Origin: Streptomyces sp. JB150
Lineage (GTDB): Bacteria; Actinomycetota; Actinomycetes; Streptomycetales; Streptomycetaceae
DNA length: 64,000 nucleotides
Reading direction: 5' to 3'
Assembly: GCF_011193355.1 (NCBI RefSeq)
Contig: NZ_CP049780.1
Coordinates: forward strand, 1,471,582 to 1,535,581
Below the pieces are notes generated by a model. It was not told the origin of the DNA. It saw only the letters and a program-made list of their open reading frames with translations, and did not search any database. This document shows, one piece after another, positions 17,742-26,194 of the stretch. Position numbers and translations under genes: made by a program. The first letter of the stretch is position 1. Every line of letters begins with the position of its first letter.

Positions 17742-18254
17742 ATGCAGAACATCCGCAGCACAACCGATCCAGACCGAACTCCAGACGGAAGAGACGGAAC
17801 AGACGGAACAGGAGGGGCGGACGGAACAGAGACGGCGGACGCGGCGGACAAGGCGGACGAGGCGGACGACGCCGAGCGGACGCGGCCAGGACCGGGGAGG
17901 GACCTGACGCCACTGCTCGCGGGCGCCGCGACCGCCATCGGGGGGCTGGGCGCGCTGCTCGCGCTCACCGGCTCGGGCTCGCCGCTGCGCGCCCCGTTCA
18001 CCTTGTTCTTCCTGCTCGCGGCACCGGCCGCGGCGATCGCCGCCGCGCTCACCGGGCTGGAACCCTTCGGCCGCACCGTCGCCTCGCTGGCGGGCGCGGT
18101 CGCCGTCGACATGCTCGTGGCCCAGCTCCTGCTCGCCACCCACCACTGGTCGGCGGGCGCCGGACTGGCGGCCGTGACCGCGTTCAGCGCCCTCGTTCTC
18201 CTGTCGGCCCTCCTGCGCCGGCCGGCCCGCCGTACACCGAAGAGACAGGGCTAG
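17742..18254 (+). CDS. Membrane protein, unknown function, start of glycan locus
   Basis: 170 residues. An Asp/Thr/Gly/Glu-rich N-terminal tail (residues 1-50, rich in DGTDGT and ADKADEADD) precedes four hydrophobic helices (about residues 58-80, 85-105, 112-135, 140-160) and a basic tail. ATG 17742 follows GGGGGG; an earlier ATG (17619) would run through the protease terminator and is less likely. It ends four bases before the FemAB-like gene, so it probably belongs to the glycan locus. Family not recognised. Confidence 0.6.
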   Translation: MQNIRSTTDPDRTPDGRDGTDGTGGADGTETADAADKADEADDAERTRPGPGRDLTPLLAGAATAIGGLGALLALTGSGSPLRAPFTLFFLLAAPAAAIAAALTGLEPFGRTVASLAGAVAVDMLVAQLLLATHHWSAGAGLAAVTAFSALVLLSALLRRPARRTPKRQG

Positions 18255-18258
18255 TGAC

Positions 18259-19380
18259 GTGGACATCAGCGTGTACCGCCCGGGCGAGCTGACCGCAGCC
18301 GACCGGGGGGCGTGGACCGCCCTGCAGGCCAAGGCGCATCTGCACGGGGCGCCGCAGCTCGCGAACCCCTTCCTGTCCCCCGAGTTCGCGCTCGCGGTGG
18401 GCAGGTACCGGCGCGGGGTGCGGATCGCGGTGGTCCGGGAGGGCGGCGAACCGGCCGCGTTCCTCCCGTTCCAGCGGTCCGCCGCCGGGGTCGGCCGGGC
18501 CGTCGGGCTCGGCGTCTCGGACGCGCAGGGCGTGGTGCACCGGCCCGGGTTCACCTGGGACGCCGGCCGGCTGCTGCGCGCCTGCGGGCTCGCCGTGTGG
18601 GAGTTCGACCACCTGGTGGACGGCCAGCGGCCGTTCGAGGCCGGGATCTCGGGCACCTTCCCGTCCCCGGTCATGGACGTCGACCAGGGCTACGACACCT
18701 ATCTCGCCGGGCTGCGCGAGCGCTCGCCCAAGTTCACCCGGACCACGCTCGCCAAGGAGCGCAAGCTGGACCGGGACACCGGCGGGCTCCGCTATGTGCA
18801 CGACGAGCGGGACCCGGCCGCGCTGCGCACCCTGATGGAGTGGAAGTCGGCGCAGTACCGCCGCACCGGCCGCAGCGACCGCTTCGCCCAGGACTGGATC
18901 ACCGACCTGGTCCGCCATCTGTTCCACACCCGCACCGACCGGTTCGCCGGGAACCTCTCGGTGCTCTACGCGGACGGCCGTCCGGTCGCCGCCCACTTCG
19001 GGCTGCGCAGCGAGCGCGTTCTCGCCTGCTGGTTCCCGGCGTACGACCCGGCGTTCGCCAAGTACTCCCCGGGCCTGATCCTGCATCTGCGGATGGCCGA
19101 GGCCGCCGCGGCCGACGGCATCGCCTATCTGGATCTGGGCCGGGGCCGCAAGGAATACAAGGAATCCCTGAAGACGCGCGACATCCGCGTGTCGGAGGGG
19201 TGGGTGACCCGCCGTCACCCGGTGGCGCTGGGCCACCGGGCGCGCCGGGCCCCGGTGCGGGCGCTGCGCAACGCCGTGGTGTCCCGGCCCGAACTGTTCG
19301 AACCCGCCGACCGGCTGCTCAAACGGGTGGGAAAGATCCGCTCAGGCCGGGCGGCCGTGGATAAACCGACAAAAACGTGA
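18259..19380 (+). CDS. FemAB/GNAT-type acyl- or aminoacyl-transferase
   Basis: 373 residues. Features of the Acetyltransf_6 (FemAB-like) fold: the block FTRTTLAKERKLDRDTGG, then MEWKSAQYRRTGRSDRFAQDW, and a C-terminal GNAT-like stretch (AHFGLRSERVLACWFPAYDPAFAKYSPGLIL in family terms) with YLDLGRGRKEYKESLKTRD. Such proteins occur in exopolysaccharide and cell-wall loci, where they may add acyl or aminoacyl groups to a sugar. GTG 18259, immediately after the membrane-protein stop. Cytoplasmic; exact reaction unknown. Confidence 0.82.
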   Translation: MDISVYRPGELTAADRGAWTALQAKAHLHGAPQLANPFLSPEFALAVGRYRRGVRIAVVREGGEPAAFLPFQRSAAGVGRAVGLGVSDAQGVVHRPGFTWDAGRLLRACGLAVWEFDHLVDGQRPFEAGISGTFPSPVMDVDQGYDTYLAGLRERSPKFTRTTLAKERKLDRDTGGLRYVHDERDPAALRTLMEWKSAQYRRTGRSDRFAQDWITDLVRHLFHTRTDRFAGNLSVLYADGRPVAAHFGLRSERVLACWFPAYDPAFAKYSPGLILHLRMAEAAAADGIAYLDLGRGRKEYKESLKTRDIRVSEGWVTRRHPVALGHRARRAPVRALRNAVVSRPELFEPADRLLKRVGKIRSGRAAVDKPTKT

Positions 19381-19396
19381 GACCTGGTTGCAGGTC

Positions 19397-19426
19397 TTGC
19401 CATAGTGGTTCAACCATCAATACCGT
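19397..19426 (+). promoter_or_regulatory. Putative promoter of the glycosyltransferase operon with dyad in the spacer
   Basis: TTGCCA (19397-19402), 18-base spacer, TACCGT (19421-19426). The spacer holds the palindrome TGGTT-C-AACCA (19406-19416), a possible repressor site. Just upstream GACCTG-GTTG-CAGGTC (19381-19396) directly follows the stop of the previous gene. The remaining 270 bases to 19700 show nothing else I can name. Confidence 0.4.
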
Positions 19427-19700
19427 CGTGCATCTCACCCGCATCGGACCATCACACAGCGGAACCGGGGAGGGGCTCAGGGCCGCGGTGGTGCCGGGGC
19501 GGGGCGCGGTAGGGGGGTGCCGTGGCCGGCCGGACGTGCGTGCCTGTGCGCGCGTGCGTGGGCCGGGACGTGCCGCGCAACCGGCTGCCGTTTTTCGGGT
19601 CGCCGGTGAGGTGTGCCAGTGACAACCCCCCTTTCGAACCGGACACACAGCCGGGCCGCCCGGGGGTGGGCGGCCCACCGGACGAGAGGGATTCGGACTC

Positions 19701-20522
19701 ATGAGCTCAGTACTGCGCCCGGCCGACCCGGGCGAGGAGCAGGCCAGGACCACCGCGTACCGGCCCGTCTCCTCTCATCTGGCCATCGCGCCACCGGTGA
19801 GCGTGGTGATCCCCGCCATGAACGAGGCGGAGAACCTGCCGTACGTCTTCAAGACCCTGCCGGCGTGGATACACGAAGTGGTCCTGGTCGACGGCAACTC
19901 GACCGACGACACCGTCGAGGTGGCCCGCGCGCTGTGGCCCGGCGTGAAGGTCGTCCGGCAGCGCGGCAAGGGCAAGGGGGACGCCCTGACCACCGGGTTC
20001 GCGGCCTGCACCGGCGACATCATCGTGATGGTCGACGCCGACGGCTCGGCCGACGGCGGCGAGATCGTTTCGTACGTCTCCGCGCTGGTCTCCGGCGCGG
20101 ACTTCGCCAAGGGGTCCCGCTTCGCCAACGGCGGCGGCACCGACGACATGACCTTCATCCGCAAGCTGGGCAACCGCGCGCTGTGCGCGGTCGTCAACCG
20201 CAAGTTCGGCGCCCGCTACACCGACCTGTGCTACGGCTACAACGCCTTTTGGCGGCACTGCCTGGACAAGATCGAGCTGGACTGCACCGGCTTCGAGGTC
20301 GAGACCCTGATGAACATCCGGGTGGTCAAGGCGGGCCTGAGGGTGCAGGAGATACCCAGCCACGAGTACCTGCGCATACACGGCACCAGCAACCTCAGCG
20401 CCGTGCGCGACGGGCTGCGGGTGCTGCGGGTGATCCTGCGGGAGCGCTCCAACCGGCGGGCCCTGCGCCGCCGTCGGCACACCTCCCCGATGCTGGACGC
20501 GGTGCGGGGAGAGGCGTCGTGA
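19701..20522 (+). CDS. Family 2 glycosyltransferase, dolichyl-phosphate-mannose-synthase-like
   Basis: 273 residues, GT-A fold: VSVVIPAMNEAENLPYV, VVLVDGNSTDDT, GKGKGDALTTGFAACTGDIIVMVDADGS in family terms with the DxD metal site (DAD), and FRKLGNR/CYGYNAFW downstream. It lacks membrane helices, so it should act on the inner face of the membrane, moving a sugar from a nucleotide to a lipid carrier. Its stop overlaps the next GTG (GTGA). Part of a tightly packed operon that runs to 26182. Confidence 0.92.
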   Translation: MSSVLRPADPGEEQARTTAYRPVSSHLAIAPPVSVVIPAMNEAENLPYVFKTLPAWIHEVVLVDGNSTDDTVEVARALWPGVKVVRQRGKGKGDALTTGFAACTGDIIVMVDADGSADGGEIVSYVSALVSGADFAKGSRFANGGGTDDMTFIRKLGNRALCAVVNRKFGARYTDLCYGYNAFWRHCLDKIELDCTGFEVETLMNIRVVKAGLRVQEIPSHEYLRIHGTSNLSAVRDGLRVLRVILRERSNRRALRRRRHTSPMLDAVRGEAS

Positions 20523-21613
20523 GCGCCACGCACAGCGCGCCGGACAGCACGAGGGACAGCGCGCCGGTCAGCGCGCCGGACAGCACGAGGGCCGGGGCGG
20601 CGGCCGGCGTCACGGACCACGGCGCCCCGGACGGACCCGCGATCTCCGTCGTCATCTGCGTGTACACCGAGGACCGCTGGGCGGACATCCTCGCGGCGGT
20701 CTCCTCGGTGCGGGAGCAGTCCCGGCCGGCGCTGGAGACCTTGCTGGTGGTCGACCACAACCAGGCGCTGCTGGACCGGCTGGCCGGGGAGTACAAGGAG
20801 GCCGGGGACGTGCGGGTGCTCGCCAACGCGGGCCCCCGCGGGCTGTCCGCGGGCCGCAACACCGGCATCGCCGCCTCGCGCGGCGAGGTGATCGCCTTCC
20901 TCGACGACGACGCCGTCGCCGAGCGGGACTGGCTGCGCCACTTCGCGGCCGGGTACGCCGACCCGCGGGTGATGGCGGTCGGCGGCCGCACCGTGCCCGT
21001 CTGGGCGTCCGGCCGCCGGCCCGCCTGGTTCCCGCAGGAGTTCGACTGGGTGGTCGGCTGCACCTACCGCGGCCTGCCGCCCGGCCGGGTGCGGGTGCGC
21101 AACGTGCTCGGCGGCAACGCCTCCTTCCGCCGGACCGCGTTCGACGCGGCGGGCGGCTTCGCCACCGGCATCGGCCGCGACGGCGACAAGCGCCCGCTGG
21201 GCTGCGAGGAGACGGAGCTGTGCATCCGGCTCACCCGGGCGGTGCCGGACGCGGTGCTGCTGATCGACGACCGCGCGGTCATCCACCACCGGGTGCCCGC
21301 CGGGCGGGAGCGGTTCGGCTACTTCCGCACCCGGACGTACGCCGAGGGCCTGTCCAAGGCGCTCGTCGCCCGCAGTGTCGGCGCCGGCAAGGGGCTGGAG
21401 TCGGAGCGGCGGTACGCCACCCGGGTGCTGCCCGCCGGGGTGGCGCGCGGGCTGCGGGACGCCGTGCTGGCCCGGCCGGGCGGCGCGGGACGGGCCGGGG
21501 CGATCGTCGCCGGCGTGCTCATGGCGGCCGGCGGGTACGTCGTGGGGAGCGTGCGGGCACGCCGGGGCGGGGCCACGTTCTCCGTGGCGCCGGTCGGGAG
21601 GGAGAGCAGATGA
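20519..21613 (+). CDS. Family 2 glycosyltransferase
   Basis: 364 residues with a low-complexity Ser/Thr/Asp/Ala N-terminal tail of about 35 residues (repeats of APDST/RDSAPVSAP), then GT-A blocks: ISVVICVYTEDRW, LLVVDHNQALL, GLSAGRNTGIAASRGEVIAFLDDDA in family terms (DDD metal site), NVLGGNASFRR, and the catalytic region GCEETELCIRL. A weak hydrophobic segment lies near the C-terminus (about residues 325-345). Overlaps its neighbours on both sides (GTGA, ATGA). Confidence 0.92.
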   Translation: MSATHSAPDSTRDSAPVSAPDSTRAGAAAGVTDHGAPDGPAISVVICVYTEDRWADILAAVSSVREQSRPALETLLVVDHNQALLDRLAGEYKEAGDVRVLANAGPRGLSAGRNTGIAASRGEVIAFLDDDAVAERDWLRHFAAGYADPRVMAVGGRTVPVWASGRRPAWFPQEFDWVVGCTYRGLPPGRVRVRNVLGGNASFRRTAFDAAGGFATGIGRDGDKRPLGCEETELCIRLTRAVPDAVLLIDDRAVIHHRVPAGRERFGYFRTRTYAEGLSKALVARSVGAGKGLESERRYATRVLPAGVARGLRDAVLARPGGAGRAGAIVAGVLMAAGGYVVGSVRARRGGATFSVAPVGRESR

Positions 21614-22413
21614 CCGCGGACACCGGTGTGCCGATCCTGATGTACCACGCGATCGACACCGACCCCAGCGACGCCACCCGCGGCCTGTCGGTCACCCCGC
21701 GGGCGTTCACCGCCCAGATGGAGCTGATCGGCGAGCTGGGGCTCACCCCGCTCACCACCGCCGACCTCGCCGGCCGCTGGCGCGACGGCCGCCCGCTGCC
21801 GCCCCGCCCCGTCCTCGTCACCTTCGACGACGGCTACGCGGGCGTGTACCGGCACGCGCTGCCCGTGCTCGTCAAGCACGGCTTCCCCGCCACGCTGTTC
21901 GTCTCCACCGGCTGGATCCGGGGTCCCTACGACACCGGGGGCGCCCTGGACACCATGCTCGACTGGGACCAGGTGCGCGAACTGGCCGGCACGGGCGTGG
22001 AGATAGGGGGTCACAGCCACAGCCATCCGCAGCTCGACCAGCTCGGCGACGACGCCCTGCGGCGGGAGCTGACCCGCTGCCGTGACCTGGTCGCCGACGA
22101 GCTGGGCGCGCTGCCGGTGTCGTTCGCCTACCCGTACGGCTACTCCGACCGCCGGGTGCGCCGGCAGGTGCGGGCCACCGGGTTCGCGCAGGCGCTCGCC
22201 GTCGGCAACGAGCTGGCCCGGCGCCGCCAGGGGCCGTACGCGCTGCGCCGGGTCACCGTGCGCCGCGGCACCGGCATCGAGGAGTTCGGGCGGCTGGTCG
22301 AAGGCCGCGCGATCGGCCGTACGTTCGCCACCGACCGTGCCCTGACCAAGGGGTACGCCCTGGTCCGCAGAGCCCGACAGGTCCGCCGGAAGGCCATTCG
22401 TACCCGTGTCTGA
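21610..22413 (+). CDS. Polysaccharide deacetylase (CE4, NodB homology)
   Basis: 267 residues. CE4 motifs: VLVTFDDGYAG with catalytic Asp and metal Asp, GGHSHSHPQL with the two metal His, and SFAYPYGYSD. No signal peptide is visible (begins MTADTGVPILMYHAID), so either it acts inside the cell on a lipid-linked precursor or is exported another way. Likely removes N-acetyl groups from the locus glycan. ATG 21610 overlaps the upstream stop; its 3' end overlaps the flippase GTG by eight bases. Confidence 0.92.
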   Translation: MTADTGVPILMYHAIDTDPSDATRGLSVTPRAFTAQMELIGELGLTPLTTADLAGRWRDGRPLPPRPVLVTFDDGYAGVYRHALPVLVKHGFPATLFVSTGWIRGPYDTGGALDTMLDWDQVRELAGTGVEIGGHSHSHPQLDQLGDDALRRELTRCRDLVADELGALPVSFAYPYGYSDRRVRRQVRATGFAQALAVGNELARRRQGPYALRRVTVRRGTGIEEFGRLVEGRAIGRTFATDRALTKGYALVRRARQVRRKAIRTRV

Positions 22414-25400
22414 CACGACCACCGCAGCGCAGGCCGGCCCCGACGCCCGACCGGAGCGGCCGGCGCCCGGACGGGCCGGCCGCAGCCAGCTGCTGCGCAA
22501 CGCCTACGCGCTGATGCTCAACACCGGGATCTCCGCGGTGCTGGGCCTCGGCTTCTGGCTGGCGGCGGCCCGCTACTACACCGAGTCGGCGGTCGGCCAG
22601 GGCTCCGCCGCGATCGCCGCGATGAAACTGCTCGCGGGGCTGACCGCGGTGACCCTGACCGGCGCGCTGGCCCGGTTCATCCCGGTCGCCGGGCGCTCCA
22701 CGGGGCGGCTCATCGCCGGGACGTACGCGGGCAGTTCGCTGGTGGTGGCGCTGGCGGCCGGGGCGTTCTGGCTGACGCTGGACCGGTGGGGGCCGTCGTA
22801 CGCCTTCCTGGCCGAGCCGGTGGGCGGGCTGGGTTTCGTGGTCGCGGTGGTCGCCTGGAACCTGCTCACCCTGCAGGACGGGGTGCTGACCGGGCTGCGC
22901 AGCGCGCTGTGGGTGCCGGTCGGCAACACCGCGTTCTCGGCGGTGAAGCTGGGGCTGCTGGTCGCCTGCGCGGCGACCGTGCCGGCCGCCGGGGTGTTCG
23001 TGTCGTGGGTGGCGGCGATCGCCGTCTCCGTGCTGCCGCTGGGCTGGCTGGTGTTCCGGCGGCTGGTGCCGCGGCACGCGCGGGCGACCGGGAACCGGTC
23101 GGCGCCGCCGTCCCCGCGGGAGGTCGGCCGGTTCCTGGCCGGCGACTGCACCGGCTCGCTGTTCTCGCTCGCGGTGGTCTATCTCGTCCCGGTCATCGTG
23201 GCCGCGCAGGTCGGCTCCGAGGACAACGCGTACTTCTACGTCACCGCCACCATCGGCGGCACGGTCAACCTGCTCGCCATCAACATGGGGGCCTCGCTGA
23301 CCGTCGAGGGCTCGCACGCGCCGGGCCGGCTGGCCGCCGACACGCGCGCGGCGCTGCGCCGGATGGCGAAGATCATGCTGCCGGTGTGCGCGGTGCTGTT
23401 CCTCGGCGCGCCGTGGATCCTCGGGGTGTTCGGCGCGGGTTACGCGGACGCCGCCACGCCGCTGCTGCGCTGGTTCGCGGTGGGCGCGCTGCTGCGGGTG
23501 GTGATGGAGACGTACTTCGCGGTGCTGCGCGCGCAGAGCCGTACCGCCGGGCTCGTCTGGCTCCAGGGCCTGCTCTGCGCCCTGGTGCTCGGTCTGACGC
23601 TGCTGCTGCTCCCGCGGATGGGGCTGACCGGCGCGGGCGTCGCCGAGATCGCCAGCCTCGCGGTGATCGTGGCGATCGCCGCGCCGAAGCTGTACCGGAC
23701 CGTGCGGGCGGTGCCGCCGCCCGGTGCCGTACCCCCGCATGAGGAGGCCGCGGACGGGACGGCGGCCGGTGCGGGCGCGCGTGAGGTGCCCGCCGGGTCC
23801 GCGGGCCGCCGGCGCGGTCCGGGCTGGGCGCTCGACACGGACACGCTCATGCTCGGCGTGCGGGTCGACGTCGACCATCCGGAGCGCCGCCCGGACGTGC
23901 GTCCAGGACCGGGCACACCGCCCGCGGGCATCCCGGTCGCGGATATGCCGGTCGCGGGCATCCCGGTTGCCGGCATCCCGGATGCGGACGTACCGGTCGC
24001 GGACATGCCGGTCAGGGACGCGGGGGCCGCGGACCCGGGGGTGGGCGCGGCGTCCGAACGGGACGCCGAGCGCCCGGTGGAGGAAGGGGAAGCGTCCGAG
24101 CCCGTGCAGGCCGACCGAGAGCCGGCTGCGACGCCGGAGGTGCCGCCGCCGTCCTGGCGGGAGCGGCTGACGCCCACCCGTCTCGGGGTCGTCCTCGGCT
24201 GTCTGCTGGTCGTCGCGCTGCTGCTGTACTGGGTGCCCGCCGCCCGCCTCGACGAGGCCGACCTGGACCGGATGGGCGGGCTGGGGCTGGTCTCGGTGCT
24301 GCCCGCCGCGACACTGGCCGGTGCCGGGCTGCTGGTGGTGGTGTTCGCGTCGCTGCTCCGGCCGGCCCGCGAGCACCGGACGCTGCTGCTGGTGACGCTG
24401 CTGGCCACGGTGGTGTCCCTGCACGCGCTGCCCGCCGTGATCGAGACCGAGCCGCGGTTCGCGACCGCCTGGCAGCACCTGGGGTTCCTCGACCACATCG
24501 AGCGGACCGGGACGGCCGTACCGGACCTGGACGCGCGCTGGAGCTGGCCGGGGTTCTTCGCGGCGGCCGCCTTCGTCGCCCAGGCGTGCGGCGTCGACGA
24601 CTTCACCGAGGTCATCCGCTGGTGGCCGACGCTGATCCAGCTGGCGTATCTGGCGCCGGTGTTCCTGCTGACCCGCTCGCTGCGGGCGGGCTGGCGGGCC
24701 CGGTGGACCGGTGTGTGGATCTTCGCGCTGAGCGGCTGGGTGGGCCAGGACTACTTCTCGCCGCAGGGCTTCACGTATCTGCTCTACCTGGTGTTCGTGG
24801 CGGTGCTGCTGGTCTGGTTCCGCGCCCCGCGCGTGATCTGGACGAGGCTGCGGCCCGGCGAGGCGGAGGCCGAGCCGGTGAACCGGCGGCAGCGGGCGGT
24901 GCTGCTGCTGGTGGTGACCGGTCTGTTCCTGGCGAGCGTGCCCGCCCATCAGCTCACGCCGTTCGTGATGCTGGGCGTGGTGACCGTGCTGGTCCTCGTC
25001 GGGCGCTGCGAACTGCGCGGGCTGCCGCTGCTGTGCGGGGTGGCGGTGGTGTCGTGGATCGGCTTCATGGCGGAGCCCTACTGGTCGGGGCACTTCGACG
25101 AGATGTTCGGCGGGATCGGCGGGGTCGGCGGCAATGTCTCCTCGTCGGTGTCCGGCCGGATCGAGGGCGGCAGCTCCACCCACAAGCTGGTGCTGTACAC
25201 GCGGGTGGCGCTGGCCGGCGGGGTGCTCGCGTTCGCCTGCTGGGGCTGGTGGCGGCGGCGCCGGGCCGGGTACCGCGAACGGTCCCTGCTCGTCCTCGCC
25301 TTCGTGCCGTTCCTCGGCTTCGGCATGCAGTCCTACGGCGGCGAGATGGCGCTGCGCGTCTTCCTGTTCGCCCTGCCCGGCGCGGCCCTGCTCGCCGCCC

Positions 25401-26182
25401 TCGCGCTGTTCCCGCGCACCGGGGCCACCGCGAAGGAGCGCGGCCGGGACCGGGCGAGCCTGGCCGTACCGGCCGCCCTGCTGGCCGGCCTGGTCCTCAT
25501 GGGCGGCTTCCTGGTGGCCCGCTGGGGCAACGAGCCGTTCGAGCGGATCCGGTCCGGCGAGGTCGCCGCCATGGAGTACGTGTACGCGCACGACGATCCG
25601 AGCGTGCGGCTGCTGTGGCTGAGCAACGACACCGTCGAGAACGTGACTCCGGCGATGCCGTGGGGCGCGCGGGACATGGAGAAGGTGGAGTATCTGCCCA
25701 CTCTCGCACCGGCCGACCCGGTGCTGGTGTCGGGGCTGGTGAAGGCGCTCAAGGACGCGGGCCCGAACTCGTACCTGATGGTCAACCGCAGTCAGGTCAC
25801 CTACCTGGTGATGGACGTCGGCTACGCCCCCACGTGGGAGTCGCGGCTGGTCCGGAACCTGGACCGGCGGCCCGAGCTGCGCACGGTCCTCGCCAACGAG
25901 GACGTCACGATGTACGCGCTGCGCGAGCGGCCCGCGGGCGAGGTCCCGGAGCCGGATCCCGGCCCGGCCGGTCCGCGGGTGACCTGGACGCCGTGGTCGG
26001 TGGTCGGCGCGCTCGCGGCGGCGGCGCTGCTGGTGCTGCTGGCGGCCCGGGAGGTGGTCCGGGTCGCGGCCCGGCCGGGGGTGCGGCAGCTGCGCGCGCT
26101 GCAGAGCGGTTTCTGGTTCTCGCTGCCGCTGCTGGCGGTGCTGCTGGCCTCGCTGGTGCAGCGGTTCCTGACGCTCGAGTGA
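22406..26182 (+). CDS. Polysaccharide flippase fused to a second polytopic (GT-C/polymerase-like) domain
   Basis: 1258 residues, about twice a normal flippase. Residues 25-435: a Wzx/MATE-like transporter with about 12-14 helices (LMLNTGISAVLGLGFWLAAARYYT, ... LPRMGLTGAGVAEIASLAVIV in family terms). Residues 435-590: a charged/Pro linker holding six 5-residue repeats (AGIPV/ADMPV). Residues 590-1250: a second membrane part with about 10-12 helices, including WPGFFAAAAFVAQ, GWVGQDYFSPQGFTYLLYLV and a large outer loop with a final helix pair, resembling GT-C glycosyltransferases or Wzy polymerases. Probably exports and then extends or polymerises the locus glycan. Confidence 0.85.
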   Translation: MSDTTTAAQAGPDARPERPAPGRAGRSQLLRNAYALMLNTGISAVLGLGFWLAAARYYTESAVGQGSAAIAAMKLLAGLTAVTLTGALARFIPVAGRSTGRLIAGTYAGSSLVVALAAGAFWLTLDRWGPSYAFLAEPVGGLGFVVAVVAWNLLTLQDGVLTGLRSALWVPVGNTAFSAVKLGLLVACAATVPAAGVFVSWVAAIAVSVLPLGWLVFRRLVPRHARATGNRSAPPSPREVGRFLAGDCTGSLFSLAVVYLVPVIVAAQVGSEDNAYFYVTATIGGTVNLLAINMGASLTVEGSHAPGRLAADTRAALRRMAKIMLPVCAVLFLGAPWILGVFGAGYADAATPLLRWFAVGALLRVVMETYFAVLRAQSRTAGLVWLQGLLCALVLGLTLLLLPRMGLTGAGVAEIASLAVIVAIAAPKLYRTVRAVPPPGAVPPHEEAADGTAAGAGAREVPAGSAGRRRGPGWALDTDTLMLGVRVDVDHPERRPDVRPGPGTPPAGIPVADMPVAGIPVAGIPDADVPVADMPVRDAGAADPGVGAASERDAERPVEEGEASEPVQADREPAATPEVPPPSWRERLTPTRLGVVLGCLLVVALLLYWVPAARLDEADLDRMGGLGLVSVLPAATLAGAGLLVVVFASLLRPAREHRTLLLVTLLATVVSLHALPAVIETEPRFATAWQHLGFLDHIERTGTAVPDLDARWSWPGFFAAAAFVAQACGVDDFTEVIRWWPTLIQLAYLAPVFLLTRSLRAGWRARWTGVWIFALSGWVGQDYFSPQGFTYLLYLVFVAVLLVWFRAPRVIWTRLRPGEAEAEPVNRRQRAVLLLVVTGLFLASVPAHQLTPFVMLGVVTVLVLVGRCELRGLPLLCGVAVVSWIGFMAEPYWSGHFDEMFGGIGGVGGNVSSSVSGRIEGGSSTHKLVLYTRVALAGGVLAFACWGWWRRRRAGYRERSLLVLAFVPFLGFGMQSYGGEMALRVFLFALPGAALLAALALFPRTGATAKERGRDRASLAVPAALLAGLVLMGGFLVARWGNEPFERIRSGEVAAMEYVYAHDDPSVRLLWLSNDTVENVTPAMPWGARDMEKVEYLPTLAPADPVLVSGLVKALKDAGPNSYLMVNRSQVTYLVMDVGYAPTWESRLVRNLDRRPELRTVLANEDVTMYALRERPAGEVPEPDPGPAGPRVTWTPWSVVGALAAAALLVLLAAREVVRVAARPGVRQLRALQSGFWFSLPLLAVLLASLVQRFLTLE
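23924..24013 (+). repeat. In-frame 15-bp minisatellite in the flippase linker
   Basis: Six units of 15 bp (consensus GCGGGCATCCCGGTC) encode A-(G/D)-(I/M/V)-P-(V/D). All are in frame, so copy-number change would lengthen or shorten the linker without breaking the protein. Confidence 0.85.
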
Positions 26183-26194
26183 GGGGGCGGGGCG

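Noticed and set aside
22253..25591. A 1112-codon open frame on the minus strand opposite the flippase
   Set aside because: Composition is Arg/Gln/His/Pro-rich low complexity, as expected of the antisense frame of a high-G+C gene; the plus frame encodes clear membrane helices.
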